Positions 24,774 to 33,076 of a stretch of DNA of 64,000 nt are shown here, piece after piece. The translations under genes and the position numbers were made by a program. Position 1 is the stretch's first letter. Every line of letters starts with the position of its first letter. The notes beneath the pieces were generated by a model. It saw nothing but the letters and a program-made list of their open reading frames with translations, had not been told where the DNA came from and searched no databases. This DNA is from Nocardiopsis ansamitocini (lineage in GTDB: Bacteria; Actinomycetota; Actinomycetes; Streptosporangiales; Streptosporangiaceae), in assembly GCF_030268225.1 (NCBI RefSeq), contig NZ_BSQG01000003.1, positions 62,001-126,000 on the forward strand, in the 5' to 3' direction.

Positions 24774-25718
24774 ATGAGTGAGCAAGTCGTCATCGGGGTT
24801 GACGCCGGGGGGACCTCTACCCGTTGCCTCGTCGCTGCCCTGGACGGCCGGGTACGGGCGCGAGCGCGCGCAGGAGGCGCCAACCAGCGCTCCAGCGCAG
24901 ACCCGGAAGCCGCGCTGGGTCAGGCCGTAGGGGAGGCTCTTCACCTGGCAGGGCCGGTAAGCGTCGTCGGCGGGGTGTTCGGTGTATCCGGTGCCGGCGC
25001 TGCCGGGCACGGGCACGCCGAGGACATCGCTCTGCGGGCGTGGAAAGGGCTCGGCCTGCCAGGCACCCCGCACGTCGGAGACGACATCACCGTGGCGTTC
25101 GCTGCGGGCAGCGCCGCGGGGGACGGGGTCGTACTCATCTCCGGTACCGGAGCGGTCGCCGCACGGCTGTACGGAGGCGAGGTGGTGCGGCGCTGCGACG
25201 GGTACGGCTGGTGGCTCGGGGACGAGGGATCGGCGGTCTGGTTGGCGACCGAGGGAGTACGCGCCGCGCTGGCCGCGTTGGACGGTCGAGGCCGTCCAAC
25301 GGTCCTGGTCGACCTGATCGCCGCAGCCCTCGGCGTGGCCCGGGGACGACCGCAGGCGATCATCGGTGCTGTCTACCAGATCGCGCCGGCCGAACTCGGG
25401 AGGCTGGCCCCGGAGGTGTCGGAGGCGGCACGAGCCGGAGACGAGGTCGCAGCCGCGATCACCGCGTCCGCGGCCGAACGTCTGCTCGCCGGTTTCGCCG
25501 CGGTCGCCCCCGAGATCGAACCGGGACCGGTGGTCCTGTCCGGTGCGGTCCTGGCCACGGGACCGGTTGCCGACCTGGTCCGCGAAGGTCTCACGCGGCG
25601 CTTCGGTATCACAGCGGTCGGAGCGGCTCCCGGCGAGTTCGGTGCGGCCGGGCTCGCACTGCGCAGAAACGGACAGTCGATCCTCGCGCATGCCCGGTTG
25701 ATCGACGGTGTCCGGTAG
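24774..25718 (+). CDS. BadF/BadG-type ATPase, probable N-acetylglucosamine kinase
   Basis: A 314-residue ASKHA-fold kinase. Phosphate-1 loop 'VIGVDAGGTSTRCLVA' is at residues 6-21. 'GVFGVSGAGAAGH' follows, then phosphate-2 'VLISGTGAVAARLYGGEVVRRCDGYGWWLGDEGSAVWLA', and adenosine region 'PVVLSGAVLATGPV'. The 'GYGWWLGDEGS' block is characteristic of GlcNAc/MurNAc kinases related to mammalian NAGK. ATG 24774 follows AAGG by 7 nt. With murQ and the RpiR regulator nearby it likely phosphorylates amino sugars salvaged from peptidoglycan (GlcNAc, perhaps MurNAc). A role in glucosamine use is the alternative. Confidence 0.87.
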   Translation: MSEQVVIGVDAGGTSTRCLVAALDGRVRARARAGGANQRSSADPEAALGQAVGEALHLAGPVSVVGGVFGVSGAGAAGHGHAEDIALRAWKGLGLPGTPHVGDDITVAFAAGSAAGDGVVLISGTGAVAARLYGGEVVRRCDGYGWWLGDEGSAVWLATEGVRAALAALDGRGRPTVLVDLIAAALGVARGRPQAIIGAVYQIAPAELGRLAPEVSEAARAGDEVAAAITASAAERLLAGFAAVAPEIEPGPVVLSGAVLATGPVADLVREGLTRRFGITAVGAAPGEFGAAGLALRRNGQSILAHARLIDGVR

Positions 25719-25848
25719 GCGTGGAGCGCGTCTTCGCCCTCTCACTACGGGAAAAACCTTCGGTCCGGTCGTGAAAGTCGTGCGACGCGACCGGATCCAT
25801 GTTCCCGGGCGCTTCGAGGAGTGGCTGTGAGTCGCTAGTGTCGAGCCC

Positions 25849-26034
25849 ATGTCACAGAACGAAGAACCGAAGATGGATCCCGCCGGCTCGACGCAGATGT
25901 TCCGCCGCTTCGTCGCAGAGAACAATGAGCCCGAGGCCGCGCCCAAGCGTCCCGTCACCCCGTACGTCCTCGCCGGTATCGGCGTGGTCGTGGCGATCGG
26001 CATCATCGTCGCGGTGGTCCTGGCGTGGTCTTGA
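25849..26034 (+). CDS. Small single-pass membrane protein
   Basis: 61 residues: a hydrophilic N-terminus ('STQMFRRFVAENNEPEAAPKRP') and one C-terminal transmembrane helix at about residues 39-60 (alternating Val, Ile, Gly, Ala). ATG 25849 lies just after a -10 box TAGTGT (25836-25841) with TTCGAG 17 bp further upstream, so the mRNA is probably leaderless and the start is well fixed. Small tail-anchored proteins with 'STQMFR'-like starts occur in other actinomycetes. Function unknown. Confidence 0.72.
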   Translation: MSQNEEPKMDPAGSTQMFRRFVAENNEPEAAPKRPVTPYVLAGIGVVVAIGIIVAVVLAWS

Positions 26035-26190
26035 CCACTCCTGTCCGCAAAAGCCGCTGATCACCCGCATCCAACGGGTCGGGTGATCAGCGGACCCCAG
26101 GTCCAAACCGTTCGCGATGCCACTTTCGGGCTGCTAAGGTTGTCCACGTCGCAACGGCCGTAAGTCCGGGGCGACGACGCCGCGAGGCGA

Positions 26191-26263
<73 letters not shown>

Positions 26264-26274
26264 CACGAGCACAC

Positions 26275-26320
26275 AACGGCCCGCACTGACAGGTTCTCCT
26301 GATCGGTGCGGGCCGTTTTT
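26275..26320 (+). terminator. Intrinsic terminator of tRNA-Lys copy 1
   Basis: AACGGCCCGCAC (26275-26286) pairs with GTGCGGGCCGTT (26306-26317), running into a T-tract to 26320. The loop is 19 nt. Confidence 0.85.
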
Positions 26321-26369
26321 CGTGTTTCCCAGGGTGGATGTACCAACCGATTTCATCCTTTGGCAGGAT

Positions 26370-26388
26370 GTAAGCGTTGTTTACTTAC
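26370..26388 (+). promoter_or_regulatory. Inverted repeat GTAAG-N9-CTTAC upstream of MFS gene
   Basis: A 19-bp element ending about 25 bp before the exporter start, AT-rich in context (centre CGTTGTTTA). Its size and spacing fit a TetR- or MarR-type operator. No such regulator gene is adjacent. Confidence 0.4.
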
Positions 26389-26413
26389 CCCTCCCAGGAA
26401 AGTCAGGTACGGC

Positions 26414-27850
26414 GTGGCGCTCTCGTCCGCCCAGCTCACCGTGTCCCCAAGACCCGCTCGCATCATCGCCCCGTTGGTATTCGCCGGGCTTACCTACGCC
26501 GTCGCGCAGACCACCATCGTGCCCGTCGTCCCCCAGATCCAGGCCGCGACGGGGGCCGATGCCAGCAGCGTCGCCTGGGTCATCACCGGTTTCTTCGTCT
26601 CGTCGGCGGCACTCACCGTCCTCTCCGGACGGTTGGGCGACCTCCTGGGCAAAAAACCCGTGTTGATCGCGATCTTCCTGCTCTTCGGCCTAGGGGCGGT
26701 GGTCTCCGCGACGGGGGCCTCGCTGGAGATGGTGATCGCCGGCCGGGTCATCATGGGCTGCGCAGGCGGGGTCTTCCCACTGTCCTTCGCCATCTTGGGA
26801 CAGAGCCTCTCCCGTAATCAGGCCGCTTTCGGCATGGGGCTCATCAGCTCCACGTTCGGGCTGGGTGGCGCGTTGGGGCTTCCCGTCGGCGGACTGATAG
26901 CCGACCAACTCGGCTACCAGGGGCTGTTCTGGGCCACCGCGGTGATGACGCTGATCTCACTCGTGGGGATCGTCGTGTTCGTCCCCGGGGGCGAACAGCG
27001 CGCAGCCGGCCGCGTCGACTGGGCGGGTGCCATCCTGCTCGGTGTCACGCTGGGCGGGCCGCTCACCGCGATCAGCAGGGGAGAGGCATGGGGGTGGACG
27101 GCTCCCCAGACCCTCGTGCTGCTGGCAGCGGGCGCGCTGTCCCTCGTGCTGTTGCTGGTGGTCGAGAGCCGGGTCCGTGACCCGCTCATCGACCTGGCCC
27201 TGATGCGGCGACGCAACATGTGGGTCGCCAACCTGACCGCGTTCTTCATCACGGTCGGTCAGGCGGCCGCCTTCTTCCTCATCCCCCAGATCGTTCAGCT
27301 CCCGGTGGAGAGCGGAGTCGGCCTGGGAATCGGTGTGGCCCACGCCGGTCTGTTCATGCTTCCCGCTGCACTGGCCACCATGCTGGCCGGCCCGGTGACC
27401 GGTCGTGCCGTTGCCCGCTTCGGGGTCCGGCCGCCATTGTTCATCGGCACGGTGGGCAGCGTCGCCGGCCTTCTCGTCATCGGCCTCGGCGGCGCCGACC
27501 CGGCGGCCATCCTCGTCGGCGCAGCCCTGCTCGGCCTGGCCGGAGGAACCGCCTACGCAGTGCTCCCCGTGCTGATCGCGGAATCGGTTCCGCTGCAGAA
27601 CCTGGGAGCGGCCAACGGTGTGAACACCATCGTGCGACACATCTCCATGGCAATCTCCGCCCAGCTCGCCGCAGCCGTGCTGGTCATCGGTACGCCCCAG
27701 GGAGAGCTCTACCCGACCAGCGGCGCCTTCCTGGTGGACTTCGGAGGGAGCGCGGCTCTCGGACTGGTCGCCCTCCTGTTGATCCCACTGATCCATGTCG
27801 GTGCGCGTGCGATGGCCCCGGAACCGGTCTACGCCGAGGCCGGCCGCTGA
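26414..27850 (+). CDS. MFS exporter, DHA2 (EmrB/QacA-like) family
   Basis: A 478-residue polytopic membrane protein, with roughly 14 hydrophobic segments by eye. GTG 26414 follows AGGAAAG. Motif A of drug:H+ antiporters is present ('GRLGDLLGKKPVLI', near residues 70-83), along with the motif C-like 'ILGQSLSRNQ' and 'GLGGALGLPVGGLIADQLGYQGLFWATAV' typical of DHA2. It probably exports a drug or cationic toxicant using the proton gradient; the substrate cannot be predicted. It lies between two identical tRNA-Lys genes and downstream of an operator-like repeat. Confidence 0.88.
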   Translation: MALSSAQLTVSPRPARIIAPLVFAGLTYAVAQTTIVPVVPQIQAATGADASSVAWVITGFFVSSAALTVLSGRLGDLLGKKPVLIAIFLLFGLGAVVSATGASLEMVIAGRVIMGCAGGVFPLSFAILGQSLSRNQAAFGMGLISSTFGLGGALGLPVGGLIADQLGYQGLFWATAVMTLISLVGIVVFVPGGEQRAAGRVDWAGAILLGVTLGGPLTAISRGEAWGWTAPQTLVLLAAGALSLVLLLVVESRVRDPLIDLALMRRRNMWVANLTAFFITVGQAAAFFLIPQIVQLPVESGVGLGIGVAHAGLFMLPAALATMLAGPVTGRAVARFGVRPPLFIGTVGSVAGLLVIGLGGADPAAILVGAALLGLAGGTAYAVLPVLIAESVPLQNLGAANGVNTIVRHISMAISAQLAAAVLVIGTPQGELYPTSGAFLVDFGGSAALGLVALLLIPLIHVGARAMAPEPVYAEAGR

Positions 27851-27934
27851 TCCTCGCGATGGCGTGCACGGTTCGTCCCGCTGATCGGGTAGAGTTTCCC
27901 TCGTCGAAAGGGACGCCGTGAGGCCCCGCGACAG

Positions 27935-28007
<73 letters not shown>

Positions 28008-28025
28008 CCGCAGGACACCTCGTCG

Positions 28026-28077
28026 CCCCCGGCAGGACGCTGATCATCGCGTACCGGCCGGGGGTTTCGGTGTTTCG
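28026..28077 (+). terminator. Terminator of tRNA-Lys copy 2
   Basis: CCCCCGGC (28026-28033) pairs with GCCGGGGG (28067-28074), followed directly by TTT. The long intervening segment (33 nt) can form further pairs. Confidence 0.65.
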
Positions 28078-28148
28078 GTACCCGGTTCGACCGACCCGGG
28101 CCGCGCTCGTGACCGTTGGTACGCCGTTGCGCCGACGCATCTGATGTG

Positions 28149-29225
28149 TCAGCTGCTGCGCGGCCGGTTCCCGGTGTCCCGCGCCCATGGCAGGACAAGA
28201 GGCGGTTTGGGGAGACGGGCGTACACCCCGGTCCATTCCGCATCCAGCAGGGCGCGTACCCGGGTGCGTTCCGTCGCGTCAGGCGAGGGCGGCGGGCCGG
28301 CCATGGGCAGCACCGCGGCCAAGAGCTCACCGGGAGTGGGGCGGTCGGCCGGTTTCTTCGCCATCGCGGCCAGAACCAGTTGCTCCAGCCTGGATGGCAG
28401 GCCCGACAGGTCGGGCTCCTCGTTCAGGACGCGAGCGGCGAGTTCCTTGGGGGTGCCGTGCCCGAAAGGGTCGTGCCGGGCCGCTGCGAAGGCCACCAAC
28501 GCACCCCAGAGGAAGACGTCGGAGCGTTCGGTGACCGGCAACCCCCTGTACTGCTCGGGGCTGATCCAGCCGGGGGTGCCCAACTGGCTGCGTCTGCGGG
28601 GGGCGGCCGAGTCGGGCCCACCGGGGCGCATCGGTGTATCGGGCGGGTTCGTGATCCCCAGTGCTCTGGCCCGCCGCCGCATCCGGCGCAGCCGCAGATG
28701 CAGGGTCGCGTCCTCTTCGGCCTGGGCGATACCGAAGTCCAGGATCTTGGGTCCCCCCGGAGCCAGGATCACGTTGCTCGGCTTCAGGTCACGGTGGACG
28801 ATGCCCGCCGTGTGAATCGCCCGTAGCGCCTCTGCGGCCCCTGCCGCCAACCCCAGCAGCATGCCGCGCCGCAGCGGCGCGAACCGTTCCACGTGGTGGC
28901 GCAGGGTCGGACCGGCCACGAACTCGGTGACCAGCCACGGTTGTCCGGCCTCGACGTCGGCATGGATGAACCGTGGCACGCATGTGCTGTCCACCCGCAC
29001 CATCAGTCGGGCCTCCCGTGCGAACCGCTGCCGAAACTCGGGGTCGACCGCGTGCTCGGGGTGGATCACCTTGATCGCCAGATAGCCGTCGATCCCGGAG
29101 CCCGCACCCGCGTACACGGTTCCCATCCCGCCGGTACCGACCCGGCCGATCAGCCGGTATCCGCCGATCTCGGCCGGGTCCTCGGCGTGCAGCCGACCGA
29201 GGCGACGCGGGCCACGCGCCTTCAC
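28149..29225 (-). CDS. Serine/threonine protein kinase (PknB-like, soluble)
   Basis: About 358 residues from GTG 29225 (AAGG 9 nt upstream); the frame stays open to GTG 29348, so the start is uncertain. The kinase domain is complete: glycine loop 'GRVGTGGMGTVYAG', 'LAIKVIH', 'EARLM', catalytic loop 'VHRDLKPSNVILA', 'KILDFGIAQA', 'GTPGWISPEQYRG', 'SDVFLWGAL'. The stretch between DFG and GTPGW is unusually long (about 50 residues) and very Arg/Pro-rich. No transmembrane helix or PASTA/sensor domain follows; the C-terminus is a short Pro-rich tail. It is a cytosolic Hanks-type kinase with unknown targets. Confidence 0.87.
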   Translation of the reverse strand: MKARGPRRLGRLHAEDPAEIGGYRLIGRVGTGGMGTVYAGAGSGIDGYLAIKVIHPEHAVDPEFRQRFAREARLMVRVDSTCVPRFIHADVEAGQPWLVTEFVAGPTLRHHVERFAPLRRGMLLGLAAGAAEALRAIHTAGIVHRDLKPSNVILAPGGPKILDFGIAQAEEDATLHLRLRRMRRRARALGITNPPDTPMRPGGPDSAAPRRRSQLGTPGWISPEQYRGLPVTERSDVFLWGALVAFAAARHDPFGHGTPKELAARVLNEEPDLSGLPSRLEQLVLAAMAKKPADRPTPGELLAAVLPMAGPPPSPDATERTRVRALLDAEWTGVYARLPKPPLVLPWARDTGNRPRSS

Positions 29226-29483
29226 GACGTGTGCCTTGACGCGGGGAGGACGGCGGGGAACCGGGCTGGGGGCAGTGCTGTCACGCGGACGTCCGTCCCA
29301 TGGTCGCGAGGGCGGGGGCTGGACCGAGCTTAGAACGCGATGGTCCACCGCACCACCGAGGGGCGAGCCGGCTACTCACTTCCGTGATTGAGTACCCGGC
29401 GGGGTGTCACTGGAGCGCGCGGCAGCGAGGATGGGAGTGTCGGGTCGTTCATCGCGACACCCAGCGAAAGAGGAGCCGATCAT

Positions 29484-30461
29484 ATGGCCCAGGACGGCGC
29501 GGAAGCCCGCGCGCACGCGTTGCACGGTCTCGTCGACGACGGGGTTCTCACCCCCTCCCAGGCGACCGCGGTCACCGAAGCGCTGCGCGCTGCAGAGGAC
29601 AGCGGCGCCGGAGTCCGTTGGACGGAGCTCGTCGGTTTCCTGGGGGGCGGCCTGGTCTTCGCCGGAGCGGTCGCGCTGGTCTCGGCCTCCTGGGACGATC
29701 TGACCCAGGTCCTGCGCACCACGATGCTGGTGGCGGTGTCCCTGGTGGCCGCAGTCGGTGGACTGGTCGCCGCGGGGGAACGACTGCTGGGGTCGGCGAC
29801 CATGACCGATGCGCGCCGCCGTATCGCCGGGACCCTGTTCGTGCTCACGGCCTGCACGGCGGCCATGGCCATGGGGGTGGCCCTCGAACCCGACTCCTTC
29901 CTCGCCCCGACCCTGGTGGGACTCGTCCTGGCAGTGGCCGGATACGCGGCGGCGCCCACGGTCGTCGGTCTCTTGGCCTGTGCCGTTTTCAGCCTGTGGG
30001 CGGTCACGTCCACGTGGGACTTCTTCGGGGCGTGGAACTCCTCGTTGCCCTACGGGTTGAGCGTCCTGGCCCTGGGGCTGGTGTGGGCCGTCGTCGCACT
30101 CTCTGGGGTGCTGCCCAACCGCAGGGTCGGGCTGGGGGTCGGTGCCGCGCTCGCCCTTCTCGGCGTCCAGGTGCCACTCTCCGACACGGACCTGGCGGAG
30201 GTCTTCTACGGGCTCACCCTGGTCGTGGCCGCACTCGCGTTGCTGCTGTACCGCTGGGAGCGCAGTTGGATCCTGCTGGTCACCGGGGTCATCGGGGTCA
30301 CCCTTGCCGTTCCCGAGGCGATCTGGGACTGGACCGACGGAGCGATCGGCGGTGCCGCCGTCATTCTGGTCGCAGGGGTGGTCCTGCTCGCCGCGAGCGG
30401 TCTCGGCCTGCTGCTGCATCGGGAGCGCCCGTCGGTCGAGTCTTCTGACACCACCGCCTGA
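29484..30461 (+). CDS. DUF2157 integral membrane protein
   Basis: 325 residues from ATG 29484, preceded by GAGGAG with 8-nt spacing. The N-terminal cytosolic segment ('HALHGLVDDGVLTPSQATAVTEAL', residues 10-33) is the usual DUF2157 start, ahead of about ten hydrophobic helices. It lacks catalytic motifs. The family is found in the inner membrane of many bacteria with no settled function. A hairpin with a T-run follows within 90 bp. Confidence 0.82.
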   Translation: MAQDGAEARAHALHGLVDDGVLTPSQATAVTEALRAAEDSGAGVRWTELVGFLGGGLVFAGAVALVSASWDDLTQVLRTTMLVAVSLVAAVGGLVAAGERLLGSATMTDARRRIAGTLFVLTACTAAMAMGVALEPDSFLAPTLVGLVLAVAGYAAAPTVVGLLACAVFSLWAVTSTWDFFGAWNSSLPYGLSVLALGLVWAVVALSGVLPNRRVGLGVGAALALLGVQVPLSDTDLAEVFYGLTLVVAALALLLYRWERSWILLVTGVIGVTLAVPEAIWDWTDGAIGGAAVILVAGVVLLAASGLGLLLHRERPSVESSDTTA

Positions 30462-30518
30462 TCCGGCCCCGGTCAGAGGTGCAACGCCGGTAGCGGCGTG
30501 TCCGGCGATTGCCCTATC

Positions 30519-30550
30519 GGTAGCCAAATCGCTACCTCTGCCACTTTTTT
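30519..30550 (+). terminator. Hairpin plus T-run after the DUF2157 gene
   Basis: GGTAGC (30519-30524) pairs with GCTACC (30531-30536), and a run of six T occurs at 30545-30550. A smaller hairpin (ACGCC/GGCGT) precedes it. The repeat also lies about 90 bp before the 5'-nucleotidase start, so an operator role is possible. Confidence 0.45.
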
Positions 30551-30625
30551 GGTCATCTTCCCTGCCCTAGCATTTATGCCTTCCAGGACAGTGGGTAACC
30601 AGGCCATTCCTTTCGGGAGTCATGC

Positions 30626-32470
30626 ATGCCGACATCCTCCAGATCCATAGCCAGGGCGGCTGGGGCGCTCCTTCTCGCCTCGGCCGTGCTGACCGCGGCG
30701 GCCCAGCCGGCAACCGCCCACAGCGGCGGCCGGGGCGCGGTCACAACCGATTTCACCCTGACGATCCTGCACGCCAACGACGGGGAGTCCCAACTGCTCG
30801 GTGCCCCCGCTGACGCCAACTACGGGGGCGTGGCCCGTTTCACCACCCTGGTCGAGAAGCTGCGCAAGGCCGAGAAGCGTCCCGCGGCAGCCCGCCAAGG
30901 CGAGTCCCGTACCAATCGCGGCGTCGTCACACTCTCCTCCGGCGACAACTTCCTGGCCGGCCCCCAGTTCGCCGCAAGCCTCGACCGCGGTGTCCCCTTC
31001 TACGACTCCATCGCGGTCGGCCACATCGGCTACGACGCCTTGGCCCTGGGCAACCACGAGTTCGACTTCGGCCCCGATGTGCTGGCCGACTTCGTCTCGG
31101 GAGTCCCGGGTAAGCCGCCGTTCCTCTCCGCCAACCTCGACGTCGGCCCCGAGCCCTCCCTCGCCGAGTTGGAGCGCCGCGGTCGGATCGCACCCGCAAC
31201 GGTCGTCAAGGAGCACGGCGAGCGCATCGGCGTCGTCGGCGCCGTCACCCCTGACCTGGCCTCCCTCTCCAGCCCGCGCAACGTCGTCATCGGTGAGGTC
31301 CGCGATGCCGTCCAGGGCCAGGTGGACAAACTGACCCGCAAGGGCATCGACAAGATCATCCTCGTCTCCCACCTGCAGGACATCCAGGAGGAGCGCGCAC
31401 TCGTCCCCCAATTGCGCAACGTCGACGTCGTGATCGGCGGCGGTGGCGGCGAGCTGCTGGCCACACCGGATGCGCCCCTGGTTCCGGGGGACACCGTCAC
31501 CACCGACCCCACGACCGGTGAACCGCTCGCCTACCCCCTCTACGCGAAGGACGCCGGCGGCGCCACCGTGCCGATCGTCACGACCAACGGCGACTACAAA
31601 TACGTGGGACGCCTCGTCGTGAACTTCGACAAGAAGGGCCGGGTCCTCTCGGTCGCCGACCGCTCCGACCCCGTCCGCGTCTCCGGCCTCGCCCCCGACG
31701 CGGTCGCCCCCGACCGCAAGGTCCAGCGCACCGTCGTCGAACCCGTTGCCGCCTACGTCGAAGGCCTGGAGGCCAACGTGGTTGCCACCAGCGACGCCCC
31801 GCTCGAAGGCCGCCGCGACCCGGGGGTGCGCACGGTCGAGACCAACCTGGGCAACCTGTTGGCAGACGCCCTTCTGGACGCCGGGCGCGACCAAGCCGCG
31901 GAGTACGGGGTCGCACCCCCGCAGGTGGCGCTGCAAAACAGCGGTGGTATCCGCAACAACTCGCTGATCCCCGCGGGAGGCGTCACCGAACTCGACACCT
32001 ACTCGATCGCGCCGTTCTCCAACTTCGTCGCGGTCGTCCCCGACGTCCCCAGGGCCCAGCTCAAGGAGCTCCTGGAGAACGCGGTCTCCAGTTCCCCCGC
32101 GGCCGACGGACGCTTCGCCCAGGTCGCCGGACTACGTTTCGAATACGACGTCGCCCGGACCGCTCAGCAGGTCACCGATGAGGGCACCGTCACCCGGGCC
32201 GGCGAGCGCGTGCGCGACGTGGTCCTCGACGACGGCACCGTCCTCGTGATGGACGGCGCGGTCGTGGAAGGGGCCGGAATCCCGGTCGTCACCAACGACT
32301 TCTCCGCTCGCGGGGGCGACCAGTATCCGTTCCGCGGTCTGCCCTTCACCTCGGTGGGTCTGACCTACCAGCAGGCACTGCTGGGCTACCTCACCGATGA
32401 CCTGGCCGGTCGCGTGACCGCTGTCGATTACCCCGAGGGCGGCAGCGGCCGTATCGTCCGCCTCGGTTAG
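30626..32470 (+). CDS. Secreted 5'-nucleotidase / 2',3'-cyclic phosphodiesterase family protein
   Basis: A 614-residue exported phosphoesterase. ATG 30626 follows GGGAG by 6 nt and starts a signal peptide (residues 1-31, 'ATAHS' end). The N-terminal calcineurin-like metallophosphatase domain (about 42-340) has 'LTILHANDGESQLL', 'SSGDNFLAG', 'ALGNHEFDFG' and 'VIGGGGGELL'. The C-terminal 5'-nucleotidase domain (about 370-590) has 'ETNLGNLLADALLDAG', 'QNSGGIRNN' and 'PFSNFVAVV'. The first motif has GES where many homologues have VHG, a variant seen in other actinobacterial members. It likely dephosphorylates extracellular nucleotides for phosphate and nucleoside scavenging. Confidence 0.9.
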   Translation: MPTSSRSIARAAGALLLASAVLTAAAQPATAHSGGRGAVTTDFTLTILHANDGESQLLGAPADANYGGVARFTTLVEKLRKAEKRPAAARQGESRTNRGVVTLSSGDNFLAGPQFAASLDRGVPFYDSIAVGHIGYDALALGNHEFDFGPDVLADFVSGVPGKPPFLSANLDVGPEPSLAELERRGRIAPATVVKEHGERIGVVGAVTPDLASLSSPRNVVIGEVRDAVQGQVDKLTRKGIDKIILVSHLQDIQEERALVPQLRNVDVVIGGGGGELLATPDAPLVPGDTVTTDPTTGEPLAYPLYAKDAGGATVPIVTTNGDYKYVGRLVVNFDKKGRVLSVADRSDPVRVSGLAPDAVAPDRKVQRTVVEPVAAYVEGLEANVVATSDAPLEGRRDPGVRTVETNLGNLLADALLDAGRDQAAEYGVAPPQVALQNSGGIRNNSLIPAGGVTELDTYSIAPFSNFVAVVPDVPRAQLKELLENAVSSSPAADGRFAQVAGLRFEYDVARTAQQVTDEGTVTRAGERVRDVVLDDGTVLVMDGAVVEGAGIPVVTNDFSARGGDQYPFRGLPFTSVGLTYQQALLGYLTDDLAGRVTAVDYPEGGSGRIVRLG

Positions 32471-32474
32471 CCGC

Positions 32475-32508
32475 GGTCGAGGGGCCGGGAACTCCCGGCC
32501 CCTCGACC
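32475..32508. terminator. Long perfect hairpin, bidirectional terminator
   Basis: A 16-bp perfect stem (32475-32490 with 32493-32508) around a 2-nt loop, between the convergent 5'-nucleotidase and PPOX genes. Confidence 0.85.
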
Positions 32509-32518
32509 CGTCGCCGGT

Positions 32519-32911
32519 TCACTGCTTGGTCGCGTGCTCCGGCCGGACGTAGAGCACCACACGGTGGTCGCCGGGCTGCTCCCACGGATAGACGTCCTGA
32601 TTGATGTACTTCTTGGCCATCTTGTTGATGAAGGCGTTGTCGACGTCGTCCTCGACCCGCTCGATCCGTCCACGGATCTCCAGGTACCGGTGGGGTTCGT
32701 CCGGATCGTGCGCCGACAGCGCGATCCTGTTGTCGCGCTGCAAGTTGCGGTACTTCTGTCGTCCTGTCGTCTGGCTGAACTTGACGAACTCGCCGTCCCA
32801 GTCGATCCACACCGGGTTGGACTGGGGCTCGCCGTCCGGCCCGATCGTTGCCACGTGTGCGAAAGAGCGCTTGGTCAGGATCGCCACCCGGTCCTGCGGA
32901 ACCACGGACAT
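32519..32911 (-). CDS. PPOX-class (pyridoxamine oxidase-like) flavin/F420-binding protein
   Basis: 130 residues from ATG 32911, preceded by an AGGGGGAC ribosome site. The split-barrel pattern is clear: 'LTKRSFAHVATIGPDGEPQSNPVWIDWDGEFVKFSQTTGRQKYRNLQRDNRIALSAHDPDEPHRYLEIRGRIE'. The block around 'SNPVWIDWDG' and 'GRQKYRNLQRD' is typical of F420-dependent TIGR03618-type members in actinomycetes. It probably uses F420 or FMN to reduce or oxidise a small metabolite. It is convergent with the 5'-nucleotidase and divergent from hrpA. Confidence 0.87.
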   Translation of the reverse strand: MSVVPQDRVAILTKRSFAHVATIGPDGEPQSNPVWIDWDGEFVKFSQTTGRQKYRNLQRDNRIALSAHDPDEPHRYLEIRGRIERVEDDVDNAFINKMAKKYINQDVYPWEQPGDHRVVLYVRPEHATKQ

Positions 32912-33076
32912 CTCGTCCCCCTGTTCTGCTTCGTTCGGTGAAGCCCGTGCCTCCTTCATTGCCCCCACGGCGACCTCGGCAATCCCCCCATCGCCCCAGG
33001 CAGCGGACGAGCTCTTCCCCGTGTTTGCCCACCCGGTCGAAAACCGCTTGCCAGGCTGCCTATCCTTGCCAATGGA

